This document shows positions 28,241-40,082 of a stretch of DNA of 64,000 bases, one piece after another. Made by a program: the position numbers and the translations under genes. This DNA comes from Perognathus longimembris pacificus (lineage: Eukaryota > Chordata > Mammalia > Rodentia > Heteromyidae). The first letter of the stretch is position 1, and every line of letters starts with the position of its first letter. The notes under the pieces were generated by a model. It was not told the origin of the DNA. It ran no database searches and was given only the letters and a program-made list of their open reading frames with translations. The stretch lies in assembly GCF_023159225.1 (NCBI RefSeq), contig NC_063172.1:62244828-62308827 (forward strand), written 5' to 3'.

Positions 28241-29544
28241 GGAGAGCTTTACATCAAATACAAAAATGGCTAACAAACAAGTATTCTTTACTGGATCCAA
28301 CGAACTAATCTGACTGCTTGTTGCACAATATGACACTTTTCCAAAGACCACACTGATGTTACTGCACGTGTATATGCATGTGTGTGCATATTGCTGGCAC
28401 AGGCACCACCACACTGGGAAGGTGACTGAATTCATCACCTGTGTGCACAGCGCTGTGCAGTTATAGTAGGCAGAAATATTTAAGGGCACCTAGTATTGAA
28501 CCATCACTCCCTGCAGAGAAGGCACACGCTCTGTCCTACTGAGAAGAAATGCTAGCGAGCTAAAGTGCCCTATCTGGAGACCAAGCAGTGCCCCAGGTCC
28601 TCCTGGTCTTCATGCCAACCTGGCAAGTACAGCCTTCACAAGGTAGATGCCAAAACCCAGTCAGCCTTGCAAGGAGTGAAGGACAAAGGGGCACTGAGCA
28701 GGAGTAGGGGAGAAAGTCTTCAGCTTGAGACGCGGTCTGTCTTGCCAACATAGACAGGAAGAACAATGTGACTAGGTAGGAGAAACAGCAAGTTTTTCAG
28801 AATAGTATTGAGTACTTCTCAGCAAGGTCAATGGGATGTTCAGTAGAGCTTGACCTTCAGAGGTCTGCTCTGTGCTGGGCAGACATGATTCCAGCAAGGA
28901 CTAGAAGCAGCAGTTTTTGTTGCAAATTGCACAGTACTTCCAAACGTATGGCAGTGGGCTCTTCATAACAGGACAAGTACTTCTGTCATGGTCATTATAA
29001 GAACCTACTCTGGGATATTTCCAAACACTTGATCAGGTAAATGTCATGATCCTTAATTAAAGAAAACCATGCTCAAACAGGATAAGCATGTTTTTAGAAG
29101 TCACGGAGCCGGAAACAACAGAGACAGGATTTGGACCAAGACCTTTGGTTCCTGTTGGGACATACAGGTTCTCTAAGGGGTCTAGAACCTTACTGGGCAT
29201 GTTAAGGGATCTCCAAGTTAGGCAGGAGAAGCTTTTCATTTGAAGAGGGGGAACATCCTCAACATCACAGTTTCATCACTAGAATAGAGCATAGGAAACT
29301 GATTAGTAGAAACTATGAACAATTCAGTCTTGATCATTGATAGCTGTGGTTCAAAATTTATGATTTTAGCTATTTAAAAATCTTTCTGGTTTATTCATTG
29401 ACATATTTCAACTTATACTGACTCTTGCAGTTCAATATACCTACGGAGGAGAGGCAAGCTGATACTCCTGAAAGATCTGCATAATTAGGGAGAGACCCTC
29501 ATAGCCCACATTGCTACCTGTAGAAAGCTTACCTCATTAAAGAG
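28241..29544. other. Intergenic sequence with a possible MIR remnant
   Basis: About 29075-29155 ('AGTCACGGAGCCGGAAACAA' then 'GACAGGATTTGGACC') resembles a reversed MIR, weakly. Nothing else recognised. Confidence 0.4.
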
Positions 29545-29670
29545 GAGTCTGAGAACTGGAGGGTCAGTTGTAGGCCAGTCTGAGCAAAAAAATAGCTTGT
29601 GAAACTACGTCTCAATGGCAGAAGCTGGGCATGGTGGCACATAGCTATTATCCTAGCTAAGGTAGCCTCA
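29545..29670 (+). repeat. B1-like fragment (weak)
   Basis: 'GCTGGGCATGGTGGCACATA' and 'TATTATCCTAGCTAAGG' resemble a B1 left end, and the upstream part resembles a rearranged B1 body. Confidence 0.35.
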
Positions 29671-30979
29671 TTGTTCCATATTCAGAAATACTCAGAAGAT
29701 GAAATAAATTCCACTTCTTTCAAAGGTGGTCAAAAAGAAACGGCAAATTCTGGTGATGGAAATGAATTCTTTCAAAGAATCCTTAAGTAAGGTTGGAAAG
29801 TAGTGGATAGACTGGAATAAAAATGTCAAATTGACATCTGAGCAGAGTCACATACCAAGTGAGTGGATTGTTTGGTTCTGTAGGGCAAAGATTTTGTGAT
29901 ATCACTTCAAGAGAGCTCCTCAAAATAGCTCCCCAAGTAAGGAAGAGATCGCACTAAGGGACACACAGGAAGTGGCCACCTGGTGTTACACCTCTGGGAA
30001 CTATTGTGGGCAAAGGTGAGATTCAAAGAGTGCAGGGATTCCTGAAAGTTCCGTGTGGATGTGTGAAACATGGTAAGCCCATGTGCCTACTACGATGTCG
30101 TATCTGAATTTCTCTCCACAGACCTTCTTCCCCTCCGTCTCTACTTCATTTCAAAACCGGTCTCCTCATAGACCAACTGTTTGGGTACTGCTCGGGCTGT
30201 CCCATAAATGTCTATTGTTTTTCCCACACAGCTCACTTAATTCACCAGCCAACTCCTTAATTCCAAATTAAAAAGATTTTCTAAGTCATATTCTGATCTT
30301 TTCTTCCATGGTGAGGCCTTCCTAAGCGAGAACCAGCTGCGAGGAGAGGCTCCTGCAGCATCTCTGGTTTTAGTGCCTGCACGTTGTTGGGAAGCAAAGC
30401 TAGATCTAGGCAAAGGACAGAAATCCTTCGGCAGATTTCCACCTGATATAAGACGTATCCCAAATCCAATAAAATAATCCTGTTAATTATGAAGCTATGA
30501 AGAAAACCAGAGTAGCATTGCAAGGCGTGAATAGGAGAGGTTAGTTATAAAGGACAAGCAGAAAAGTATACCTAAGAAAATACTGTTTGAACTGTGAAAT
30601 GTATATTTTTACTCTTGCTTGTATAAAATATTAGCAGTAGCTAAAATCAGAATAGACTTCAAGGTCATCTTGTCCTGAGACAGCTACTCTACAGATTGAC
30701 ATATTAGGGACCAACAAACATACTTTTCTACCTTCATATTTATAGTAGCTATTACAATTTGTAACTTGGCAAACAAAGACTACTCTAAAAGATATAGAAA
30801 ATACCAATTCATGCTAGTAAAGGTATTCCTTAAGCAAAAATACATCAAATTCAAAATGAGTTCCAAATACAGCATTTCTTTTCTTCAGTAATTCTGGAAG
30901 AACTAATCATTTGCTTTATTTATTTTTCTTATTGCAATTTGAGTGCATTAGAACTATCCAACTAACTCCAATCAGTTTC
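29671..30979. other. Intergenic sequence, nothing recognised
   Basis: No supported gene or repeat. Confidence 0.5.
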
Positions 30980-31010
<31 letters not shown>

Positions 31011-31012
31011 TT
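30980..31012. repeat. (TA)n microsatellite
   Basis: TATAAATATAAATATATA... with about ten TA units. 31013-31589 contains nothing recognised. Confidence 0.85.
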
Positions 31013-31589
31013 AACAGTTAAATGTGTTCTGATGCTTAGACAGAAAGTAAATTTTTTACCAGGAGCTTGGGGTATGGACCAAGTGAAAAATGTGTGATAC
31101 ACAGTGAATTGTTAGGGCAGTGAATCTGCTCTGAGTCTGTAGTGTTCATATAGATATGTAACATGCATTTGTCAAAGTCTGTAAAATATGCAGCACAAAG
31201 ACTGAGCCCTAATGTAAACCATGGCCTCTTAGTGATAATAATACGTCAACATGGGATTATAAATTATAACAGATCTAGGACACTAATACAAGAAGCAGAA
31301 CAAAATTATAGGGAGAGGAAGACATTTGAATTTGGATAGTGAATGGAAAGTCTCTACATTGTCTATTTGTTCCTGTCAGCCTAAAACTGCTTTAAAAATT
31401 ATGTTTAAAAATTTTTTTGATATGACCCAATTATATGATATGTATGAGAGATTCTACTCAGCTATAAAATATGTCAGCTAAACTTTAAAAAAAGAAGGAA
31501 AAGGACAGCACATGTAGATTCCAGTGAGAAGAAATCCCATAAAATAGACTTTAAAAACTGGAAAGAAAACTATGACGTAGAAAAGGTCA

Positions 31590-31875
31590 TGAGGATCAAA
31601 ATGTCCATCCACCAAGTGGAATATAGCCATGAACCTCTTGGACATTTACCCCGGAGAAACGTAAAACAATGCAATAATTTTTCAACTCAATTGCGGTCAT
31701 AGTTACATAAAAACATGATATAATGGCATGGAACTACATACACAGTGTGCAAATGTCATTTTCCTGGTTGTGATATTTTACTATAGTTCCAAGGAATACA
31801 AGTTGGAGAAACAAAAGATGATACCCAGGCCATCTATGAGTCTTTACAATGTTCTATAAATCCATCACTATTTCA
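31590..31875 (+). repeat. Old L1 (L1M-type) 3' end
   Basis: 'TCATTTTCCTGGTTGTGATA' and 'TTTTACTATAGTTCCAAGGA', with a 'TCCATCACTATTTCAAAAA' tail, match the order of ancient mammalian L1 3' UTRs. Confidence 0.6.
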
Positions 31876-32484
31876 AAAAAAATTGCGAAAAAAAAGTCAT
31901 GCCAGTTGATGAGGTGATTTGTTAATGTAAAGTATGTGTGGCTTGAGTTGCTCTTGCTTTTAGCTCTCCTGCCAGCTGCTGCCTCAAAACCCCAAGGAAC
32001 TTCCTTGGAGATGCTCTCTCCAAGCTCTGCCAGATGCCACTTCATAATACCTGAAGAATTGCATTACAACGCAACACGGCCCCTCCACACTTCGCCAAGC
32101 CTTGTGGTTTGGTCACCATTCAACGACATAAAGCAGTTCTCTGTGAGATCTGGAGCAGGCGATTTCCATTCAAGCCCTTTGTTTCCTTTTGCTTTTTGAA
32201 GTCCCAAAGAAACGTGACTTTTCTCTGTATTCAATTATGCCTTGAAGGATCTTAGAAGTTGTTTTCTTCATTCTCCTGGTTTATTAGTTAAACTTCCTAG
32301 AGAAGAGAAAGACAGCAAAGGCAAACCCTGGTGCTGGGTATTTCAGGGTTCACAAGTTGTGGATTGTCTGGGCTGAGTGACTGGGCCCCCGGGATATCTG
32401 GTCAGCAAAGCCCAGCAAGGGGAACATGAACAAAGGAGCAAGGCAAAACAATTCCATTTCAGTTTCATTATTGATTTTATTGAA

Positions 32485-32615
32485 TGCTGGTGGCTCACAG
32501 GAATCTTCTTGGGAGCTTAAAAAAAATAGCAATGTTAAAAAAAATAGTAATGTTAAAAAAATAGCAATGTTTTTGTCCTACCACAGACTACAGAAATAAA
32601 AATTTCTGACTTAGT
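32485..32615. repeat. MER5A-like DNA transposon remnant
   Basis: 'AATGCTGGTGGCTCACAGGA' and 'TCTTGGGAGCTT', followed by repeated 'AAAAAATAGCAATGTT' and 'CAGAAATAAAAATTTCTG', follows the MER5 order. The A/T block is tandemly repeated three times. 31876-32484 and 32616-33324 hold nothing recognised. Confidence 0.55.
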
Positions 32616-33324
32616 GTAGATCAAAGATAAATGAATGAATATACCTGTATATACCTATATAAATTTATGGATGGATATTCCAGATTTCACATGTACTGTC
32701 AGTATCGATAGTATGTTCATAAGTGCTGTGAAGTAAAATCAGATTGAAAGACAGAATAAGAAATAACATACATATTTGTTGGGCAGCTTGCAAGGTAAAA
32801 CTGCGTAATCACAGGCTTTTTTTTGTCAGCCTTCTTGTTATTTCATGAAGTTTTCTCAGTATAATATGTCATCCTTAGAAGAGGAAGTGACATAATATAT
32901 CAGTGTCAGCTTGCATGTATTAAGTCAACATTGTCATCCTTGGGAGCTTGCCTTGAGAGTAAATATTTATAAGTTTCAATAATTATGCTTGATTGCTATC
33001 TGATCGTTAATGTAAGCCGGAAAGAAAATGACTCATTCATTTCACTGTTTGCATTAGGTTCTCTATACTAATATATCACAATATGTTCTGTACTTCAGAA
33101 TATTACTTCCTTAAAGACTAAGATATCCTGCAACTCCAAAGTTCCTTTTCACTAAACCATTTTCATATGTAAAATCTATCAGCTTTTGTTGTCATAGAAA
33201 TGTTGTTTGATCATTTTACAATATTGACTAAAGAGCAAAGAAAAAGATTAATTATGGTTTCATTGTTAACATTTTGGTTTGTATTTACCTAGTCTTTTTA
33301 TTTGTATCTGCAGATCCTGTGTTT

Positions 33325-33365
33325 TTCTTTCTTTCCTTCCTCTTTCTTTCTTTCTCCCTGCCCCC
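33325..33365. repeat. (CTTT)n pyrimidine tract
   Basis: TTTCTTTCTTTCCTTCC type sequence at the tail end of the following minus-strand SINE. Confidence 0.85.
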
Positions 33366-33369
33366 TTTC

Positions 33370-33603
33370 TTATAAGTCATGGGGCTTAAAATTCAGGGCC
33401 TAAATGCTGTCCCTGAGCTTTTTTATTCCTCAAGGACAGTGCTCTACCATTTTGAGCCACAGTTCCACTTTTAGTTTTTAGATGGTTAATTGGAGATACA
33501 TGTGTCGTGGTCTTACTTGCCTGGGCTGGCTTAGAACCATGACCCTCAGATCTCAGCCTCCTGAATAGCTAGGATGATAGGCCTAAATCCCCAGTGCCTG
33601 GCT
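33370..33603 (-). repeat. B1-like/Geo composite SINE
   Basis: Reversed Geo ('ATGGGGCTTAAAATTCAGGG'), then 'GGTTAATTGGAGATA' and 'CAGATCTCAGCCTCCTGAA'. Confidence 0.8.
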
Positions 33604-33639
33604 CACTTTATGTTTTTAGAAGTGTGCTAGAAAAGCCTG

Positions 33640-33800
33640 GCAATGTATAAATATAGGCATATATTATTGTATTATGTATAATAATATATTATATATCATA
33701 ATATAATATAGCATATGTTATATTATACTGTATATCATATATACACCATATATTGTACATATTGTCATGTCTGTCTATTTATATATAAATAAGTAACATT
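33640..33800. repeat. AT-rich, self-complementary tract
   Basis: Irregular TATAATATTATA blocks with several inverted repeats, almost free of G and C. Confidence 0.8.
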
Positions 33801-33872
33801 TAATTAATGCATTTGGGGGAAATGGAATGATGTTCTGGTATTTATTTATTTATTTATTTTGTCTTTTCTTTT

Positions 33873-33945
33873 TTGGTACTGGGGATCGAACCCAGGACGT
33901 TGCACTTGCTGGCAAGCGCTTTGCCACTGAGCTACATCCCAGTTC
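33873..33945 (-). repeat. Single ID element
   Basis: Reversed: GGTACTGGGGATCGAACCCA (B box) to CCACTGAGCTACATCCC (A box). This is an ordinary rodent ID monomer without the Geo arm, closer to the tRNA-Ala parent than the IDL arms. Confidence 0.8.
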
Positions 33946-34735
33946 TTTTGGTATTGTTTTTTTATTATGCTTTTTGTCTCTATTTGCCTCAGCTGAGCAC
34001 AGTCTGGCTCCACCAAGTCTGGCTATACCTAGTCACCATTCAGCTGTATACGCATGAGAGGACACAGGTTAGATCGGCGAGAGCTCTCAGACTGTGACAC
34101 GCTTACCCTAGCTCGTCTCACTCAGTGTTTCTCTCTGCACTACTTTTCCACTCCATTGGCCTTCCAGTCTCTTCACTTCCCCTGTGCTCCCCACCAGCCT
34201 TCTTCTCCATTTCTTTATTTCCTTCTCCGTTAGACAGATACTTCAGTTCACATCTGAAACTTCCTTTGTGTGCTGTTTTCATTGTGCCCGCTGTCACCCA
34301 ATAAATGTTATCATAGCAACCAGGTCGTCTTCACCAGTCTGCTCGGCTCTACATCTTGCCAACCTAGAACAGATTCTACCAAAGCCTTGACAGCCTCTCA
34401 GCAGTGGGGGAGACCATGTTTTTCCTTATTAGAGCATCTGTCCCCATCCATCTCTGCTACCCTTAATCTCCAACTTCTCCCCATTCTCTCAGCAGGTGGC
34501 TTTTCTTCCCACTTCAGAGAAACCACAGGCTGTCAGAGGCACCCCTTGACTTCCTTCCCTGGCTCCATCATAAATATTATGTCTACACCTGCTACACATC
34601 CTTCATTTCCTGTCCCAATATAATTCCCAGCCTCCTCTGTCCAGACCAAATCTTCTAGGCTACCCGAGCCCCTTATTCCAACAACGATCATATTTCCCTT
34701 GTATTTTTTCCCCTCTCTCTTGCATCCATCCTTCA
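33946..34735. other. Pyrimidine-biased intergenic sequence
   Basis: CT-rich on this strand and free of stops for long stretches (117 codons at most). It vaguely resembles old L2/CR1 LINE sequence but I could not anchor it. Confidence 0.35.
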
Positions 34736-34938
34736 GCCCAGTGGCTCCAAATCTTCCTGAATGTAATAATTCCCTAAAAAGCTTTTAAAACACACCAATT
34801 CCAAGCTTCTAGACCAATGAAAGTAGAAAGATCTATGTTGGGGGCCCACGGGAGGAGTGGCTGCCATATGTGTTTTTAAGATCTTCCCTAGTGATGTCAA
34901 GTTATGGCCATAATTGGGAACTGTTGACTTAGCCATTT
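34736..34938. repeat. MER5-like DNA transposon remnant
   Basis: Begins 'CAGTGGCTCCAAATCTTCC' and contains 'AAAAAGCTTTTAAAACACAC' and 'GTTTTTAAGATCTTCCCTAG'. It ends 'GGGAACTGTTGA', the inverted form of the start. Palindromic ends and order fit the MER5 hAT family. Confidence 0.65.
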
Positions 34939-37482
34939 GGACATGCTTCATTATTCAGCACACAAAGAGTCATTTCATTTCCTCCCTGCCTCGTCCACTT
35001 GGATAACCAAACTTATTTGAACAGTGTCCTACCCTTGTTACCTCCCCCCTTCTTTTTAAAAACAAATCAATTTACCTATAATTCCGTGTTGCTGTCTTGT
35101 TCTCAAAGCTCTGAATTCCATAGTTTCTTCCTAAAATTGCCAGGGCTTTATTCCCATTTACACTTGACCTTACTTGGACTTAAGACTAGAGCTGTTCTTC
35201 GCTTCATTAAAGATTGCCTTCCAGCTCAGGTTTTACTTCCTTCTCTTTTACTACTAACTATACTCCCTGCCCTTTTCACCGTTTGTTTTGTGGGCTTGTT
35301 TCAGATTTAATTTTCTGTCATGGCTTTGCCTGGCCTCCTAACCTGGTAACAACCAAGAGTCATTGAAGCTGCAGACAGCAGTGCCAAATGTCTTCTGAAT
35401 ATCTGTATTATTTAAACAATAAAAAACAGTTTGCTTTCGGAATAAAGTAGTACACCTGCTATTTAGAGAAAGAAAGATGTATCAACACAATGATAGCTCT
35501 TAAGTAAAACTACTGAGCAAACACTAATTTCTTCTAGACGTTCTCAATGCCTTGCTCAAATAGCTCCTTGGAGTTTGCTCTTAACTAAACTATAGCATTC
35601 CCTTTCCTGCTAAGAATTGCTAGGGCTTCTCTCCCCATCTGACTTTCCCTTCTGCCAACATCAGCCATCTTTAGAGAGAGTGATAGATGGTTCTTGGGGA
35701 TAAAGAAAGCCTTAGTTATCATGTTCTATCTATCTAACTAGAAGGATCTCCCAGTTTCCAACATAACATCGGTTTTGTTCCTTCCCCTATTTGAGAACAA
35801 CCAGAGATGAATGATGGCTGGAAAGCCACAAAGCACTAAAAACCTAAGAAATCCACATGGCACAAGGCTAGGGTATTGGTGGAGAGTTGGCTTTGGCTGG
35901 TGGTAGCAGGTAATGGTGGATGGAGGAGAAGCTACAGAATTCACTTTTGTTTTCGTCTGCCATTGCCTAGGCCCAGATACAGTCTACTCAGAAACGTAAG
36001 GAAGTTTAGAGCTGTTGTGTAAGGGTTTTTTGGAGGGAAGTCAAAATGAGCAGAAGTCCTCTGCTCAAGAAGAGCTGAGAAGACCAAGTGGGCGCCGACT
36101 TAGCCAGTGCACGCCCCTTCCTGTTCCTCAATCTGCACCCTGGCCCCTGGAGCACAGGATTGTAAGTTTAGGATTGCTGAAGAGATAGGGTGGGCAGGAA
36201 CATTCAACACAAAGTCCCCCAGAGCTGGGCAGGTACGGGTTGACTGACAGGGCTCATCTGTTCTATCTCTGAGCATAATGAATTCTTGTTATGGGAATCT
36301 CATTGGACCCACTTGTCTATACATTTAGGGCCAGAAAGAGCTCATCAACCAAAATAGTAAAATGTTGCAGGAGCCTTTCAAAGAAAAAAAAAAGTGCTGT
36401 GTTAAGCTCCTACAACAGAACTTTTAGAACAGATGGGGTGAGAATTCAAATGTAGCCTGGGCTGCCCCCCCCAAAATGAGGTAAGGAAAGGTAGTGGCAA
36501 TAAACAAGAATAAAAATGAGATCCAAGCAGAAATATTTGGTATTTCCACAATAATATTTTTAACATAGCCCATGTTAGTGTGAAAAGAAACAATAGATAC
36601 AGCCAGAGAACAATGAGTCGGATGACCATTGGCCAAATCACCCAGAACAGGGCAAAGGGCAAAGTAACTAAAATATGAAAGAGAAGGCATGGGGGAATAA
36701 ATAAACTGTACGACTCACTTTTAAACAATAGAACTTACCCCGCAGAAAGGAAACATTGAAATCTAAAGGAAGAAATAATTGCAGAAGTATTTGGAAGATA
36801 TTTTTGAGCTACATTTCATAAAATTACATTAAATCAAAACAGGCAAGACATTGCAAAGATGGAATATTAACAAGGAAAGACGAGGGAAAATATGTACACT
36901 TCATAGAGTCATAAAAGAAAAAAATTCTTTAAAATTCGCTTTACAGAAGAGAAGAATAGAAAAAGACAAAAACAGTTCATAATGTTAAAGGAAATTTTTT
37001 TTTTCTGAAGGAAAGTATTTTAAACATGGAAACAAATTTAAATATGAGGATGTGAAGAAAATATTACCATGTACCAGGGCTTTGGAAAAACTGCCATGCA
37101 GAACTTCCAACTGAACAGTTTTGTGTGAAATATTTAAACAAGCTAGGCCACTCCAGGAGCTGCTGACAGAAAAAAGTTGAAGCAAAGATATCAAACATAT
37201 GCGCAATACTTGTGTTCCTCACAGACTGCAGTGACCTGTGAAGGCTTATTGGGTGTTAGCTTGATGTTTATTGAAAGCAAGGATAGGCCAGAGAGTAAGA
37301 GAACACATTAAAGTCATTATCTTTTGAATGATTAAAAAGAAAATACAGAGAAAAAAGAACAAACTGGAATAATATAGGCATGTAGAAACAGCTTCTACTT
37401 CTTACCTAAAAATGAATAAACTAACTAGGTCAGTTAAAGAATAAATATTGAGAAATCTATGTTCTTTACCTAAGACATACCT
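34939..37482. other. Intergenic sequence, nothing recognised
   Basis: No gene or clear repeat. The largest frame (108 aa, 36402-36728 minus) is hydrophobic because of T-rich sequence and shows no domain. Confidence 0.5.
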
Positions 37483-37973
37483 AAACAAATTAGACACAGG
37501 GGCTGGGGATATGGCCTAGTGGAAAGAGAGCTTGCATCCCATACATGAAGCCCTAGGTTCGATTCCCCAGCACCGCGTATAAGGGGCGCTGTGGCTCAAG
37601 TGGCAGAGTGCTAGCCTTGAGCGGGAAGAAGCCAGGGACAGTGCTCAGTCCCTGAGTCCAAGGCCCAGGACTGGCCAAAAAAAAAAAAAAAAAAAAAAAA
37701 GAAGACTTAATTATGTGGGCTGGGGATATGGCCTAGTGGCAAGAGTGCTTGCCTCATATACATTAGGCCCTGGGTTCGATTCCTCAATACCACATATACA
37801 GAAAAATGGCCAGAAGTGGTGCTGTGGCTCAAGTGGTAGAGTGCTAGCCTTGAGCAAAAAAACAAACAAACAAACAAAAAAAGAAGCCAGGGACAGTGCT
37901 CAGGCCCTGAGTTCACGGCCTAGGACTGGCCAAAAGAAAAACAAAAAACAAAAAAGAAAACAAATTAGACACA
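37483..37973 (+). mobile_element. Double IDL-Geo SINE inside one target-site duplication
   Basis: Copy 1 is at about 37500-37700 (with a shortened ID/Geo junction and an A-tail of about 24). Copy 2 is at 37718-37957 with an interrupted A-rich middle. A 17-nt spacer separates them. The 16-bp AAACAAATTAGACACA flanks the pair at 37483-37498 and 37958-37973, and neither copy has its own inner duplication. Confidence 0.8.
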
Positions 37974-38635
37974 AAGGTTGAAAGTAAGAAGATTTTAATG
38001 CCATGTCAGCAACCCCAAGTGCTAGTTTTAGAAGAAAAGAAAGGGGATGAGAGAGAATGGTGGATGGGCGAGTCTAATCAAGGCATATTTTATGTGTTTG
38101 GGGATATGTCAAAATGGAGTGCGTTTGTAAAACTAAGTGATGCTTATTTAAAATTGCAGGAAGATAGGAATAAAGAGTTGATATGATTCTATTCATCAAG
38201 ATTTGAATACAAAGTAACGTAGACTGCAACCACATAACAATAAAAGTTCGAGTCATTAAACACCCAACTTTTTTTTTTTTTTTTTTTAATATTAGAGGCT
38301 TTTCCACAGCTGTAGGAAGAAAACGGTAGTTTCATCGTGGTGATGAGAGGTTTCAAGTTTCTTACTACAGAAAGTTAAACGAATAAAAATGAGCAAAGAT
38401 ACAGAGACCTAGACAACAAAACCTATGAAATTTATTTAGGGCTTTTAGGAATTGTGACGTGTAGAAGACACAGATTTTTAAAAATACGAAGCACTAAGAA
38501 TAATTTACAAATAAAGAAACACTTAAAATGTGTGTAATATATAGATATTAGATAAGTTATGATGTTTGTCCACAATGTATAGCAGGAACAAGTTAATGGA
38601 AAAATTCAAATATTTGAAATTAAAAATCATGCTCT
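37974..38635. other. Intergenic sequence with a T-run
   Basis: Nothing recognised apart from a run of about 18 T at 38271-38288. Confidence 0.5.
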
Positions 38636-38845
38636 TGCTGTGTTCTGGTGGCTCATACCTGTAATCCTCATGACTCAAGATGCTGAAACTTGAGGATTGT
38701 GGTTCAAAGCAAACCAAAGCAGGAAAGTTTGTGAGACTCTTGTCTCTACTAAACTACCAGAAAAGCTGGAAATGAAGCTGTGGCTCAACTAGTAGAGTGC
38801 TAGTCTTGAGCACAAAAGGTCAAAGGGAGCACTCAGGTAATAAGG
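38636..38845 (+). repeat. B1-like/Geo composite SINE
   Basis: 'CTGGTGGCTCATACCTGTAA', 'GAGACTCTTGTCTC', 'GCTGTGGCTCAACTAGTAG' and 'CTAGTCTTGAGCACAAAAGG'. Diverged but complete to near the right end. Confidence 0.8.
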
Positions 38846-38975
38846 GGGGAAAAAAACATACTATTGAATAACCCATGAGTTAAAGTAGAAATCATAATAA
38901 AAATTTTAAGTATCTTAAACAAAATGACTATACATATGTTCATATACGTGTATAATTTTAAGAACAGAATTACCC

Positions 38976-39145
38976 GGATCCAGTGGCTGGTGACTGTAAT
39001 CCTAGCTGCTCAGGAGGCTGAAATCTGAAAGATTCAAGTTCAAAGACAGCCAAAAGGTAAGTTGAAGGGTTGGCTCAAGTGATAGAACACTAACCTCACA
39101 GCTCAAGGCCTTGAAATGAAACCCTGGCACCACCATCAACAAAAT
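38976..39145 (+). repeat. B1-like/Geo composite SINE, partly deleted
   Basis: 'GTGGCTGGTGACTGTAATCC' and 'AGCTGCTCAGGAGGCTGAAA', then a shortened Geo arm ('GGCTCAAGTGATAGAACACT'). Confidence 0.75.
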
Positions 39146-39832
39146 AGAAAGGTAATTGAGGATGATAAAGGTGTTTTTCACTCTTTAAATGGAAAATTGT
39201 TATTATTAACCAAACTTCATGCTTTGTTCTCTAATACTCTCTCATGTCTTTTTCCTATGAAAAGATGCCAGCTAGGATATTGCATTGTGTTTAATCACCA
39301 TATCTTCTATATAATATTTCTGGAGACTTTCCTTGATTATGATGACTTTGAAAATATTAAATTCTAGTCATGTACTTTTGGGATACTCCATTATTGGAAT
39401 TTGTCTGGTATTTTCATAATCAGTGTAGAGTTATGGTTTGGAGGAAGTACAATCACCAAGGCAAAGTGTTATCTTTCTCAGAGTAGAGCAATGTAAAATA
39501 CTACCAATAGAATTCATCCTGGCTGATATTGACCTTGGTTTTCTGGCTCAGATAGAGTTAGTCATCTTTCTTCACTATGAAGTCTCACTATGCCTTTTCT
39601 TTTTCATGGTGTTTTCAGTCAAACATAGCCAGTATGTGTAATCCACAGCCACAGAAAGGAGAATTAACACGCTATATTCCACACTATTTAAAAATTCAAA
39701 AGGAATTTATAACTTCAAATATTTTTCTTCAAGAAGAATTAACCTCCCAAATTAATGAGCCAAATGTTCATCTTGGGCAGTTAGGAGGCAATAGAACAAT
39801 GTCAAAGGGAAGACTAAAAGACAATAAAAGTG
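39146..39832. other. Intergenic sequence, nothing recognised
   Basis: No supported gene or repeat. Confidence 0.5.
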
Positions 39833-40024
39833 GGGCTGGGGATGTGGCCTAGTGGCGAGAGAGCTTGCCTCGTATACATGAGGCCCTGGGTTCAATTCCC
39901 CAGCACCACATATACAGAAAACGGCCAAAAGTGGCGCTGTGGCTCAAGTGGCAGAGTGCTAGCCTTGAGCAAAAAGGAAGCCAGGGACAGTGCTCAGGCC
40001 CTGAGTCCAAGGCCCAGGACTGGC

Positions 40025-40068
<44 letters not shown>
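39833..40068 (+). mobile_element. Young IDL-Geo SINE with long poly(A)
   Basis: Full dimer close to the apparent consensus, with A box TGGCCTAGTGGCG and B box GGGTTCAATTCC and a pure A-tail of about 44 (40026-40069). The target-site duplication AAGACAATAAAAGTG flanks it (to 39832, and 40068-40082). The uninterrupted tail and intact duplication point to recent insertion. Confidence 0.95.
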
Positions 40069-40071
<3 letters not shown>

Positions 40072-40082
40072 CAATAAAAGTG

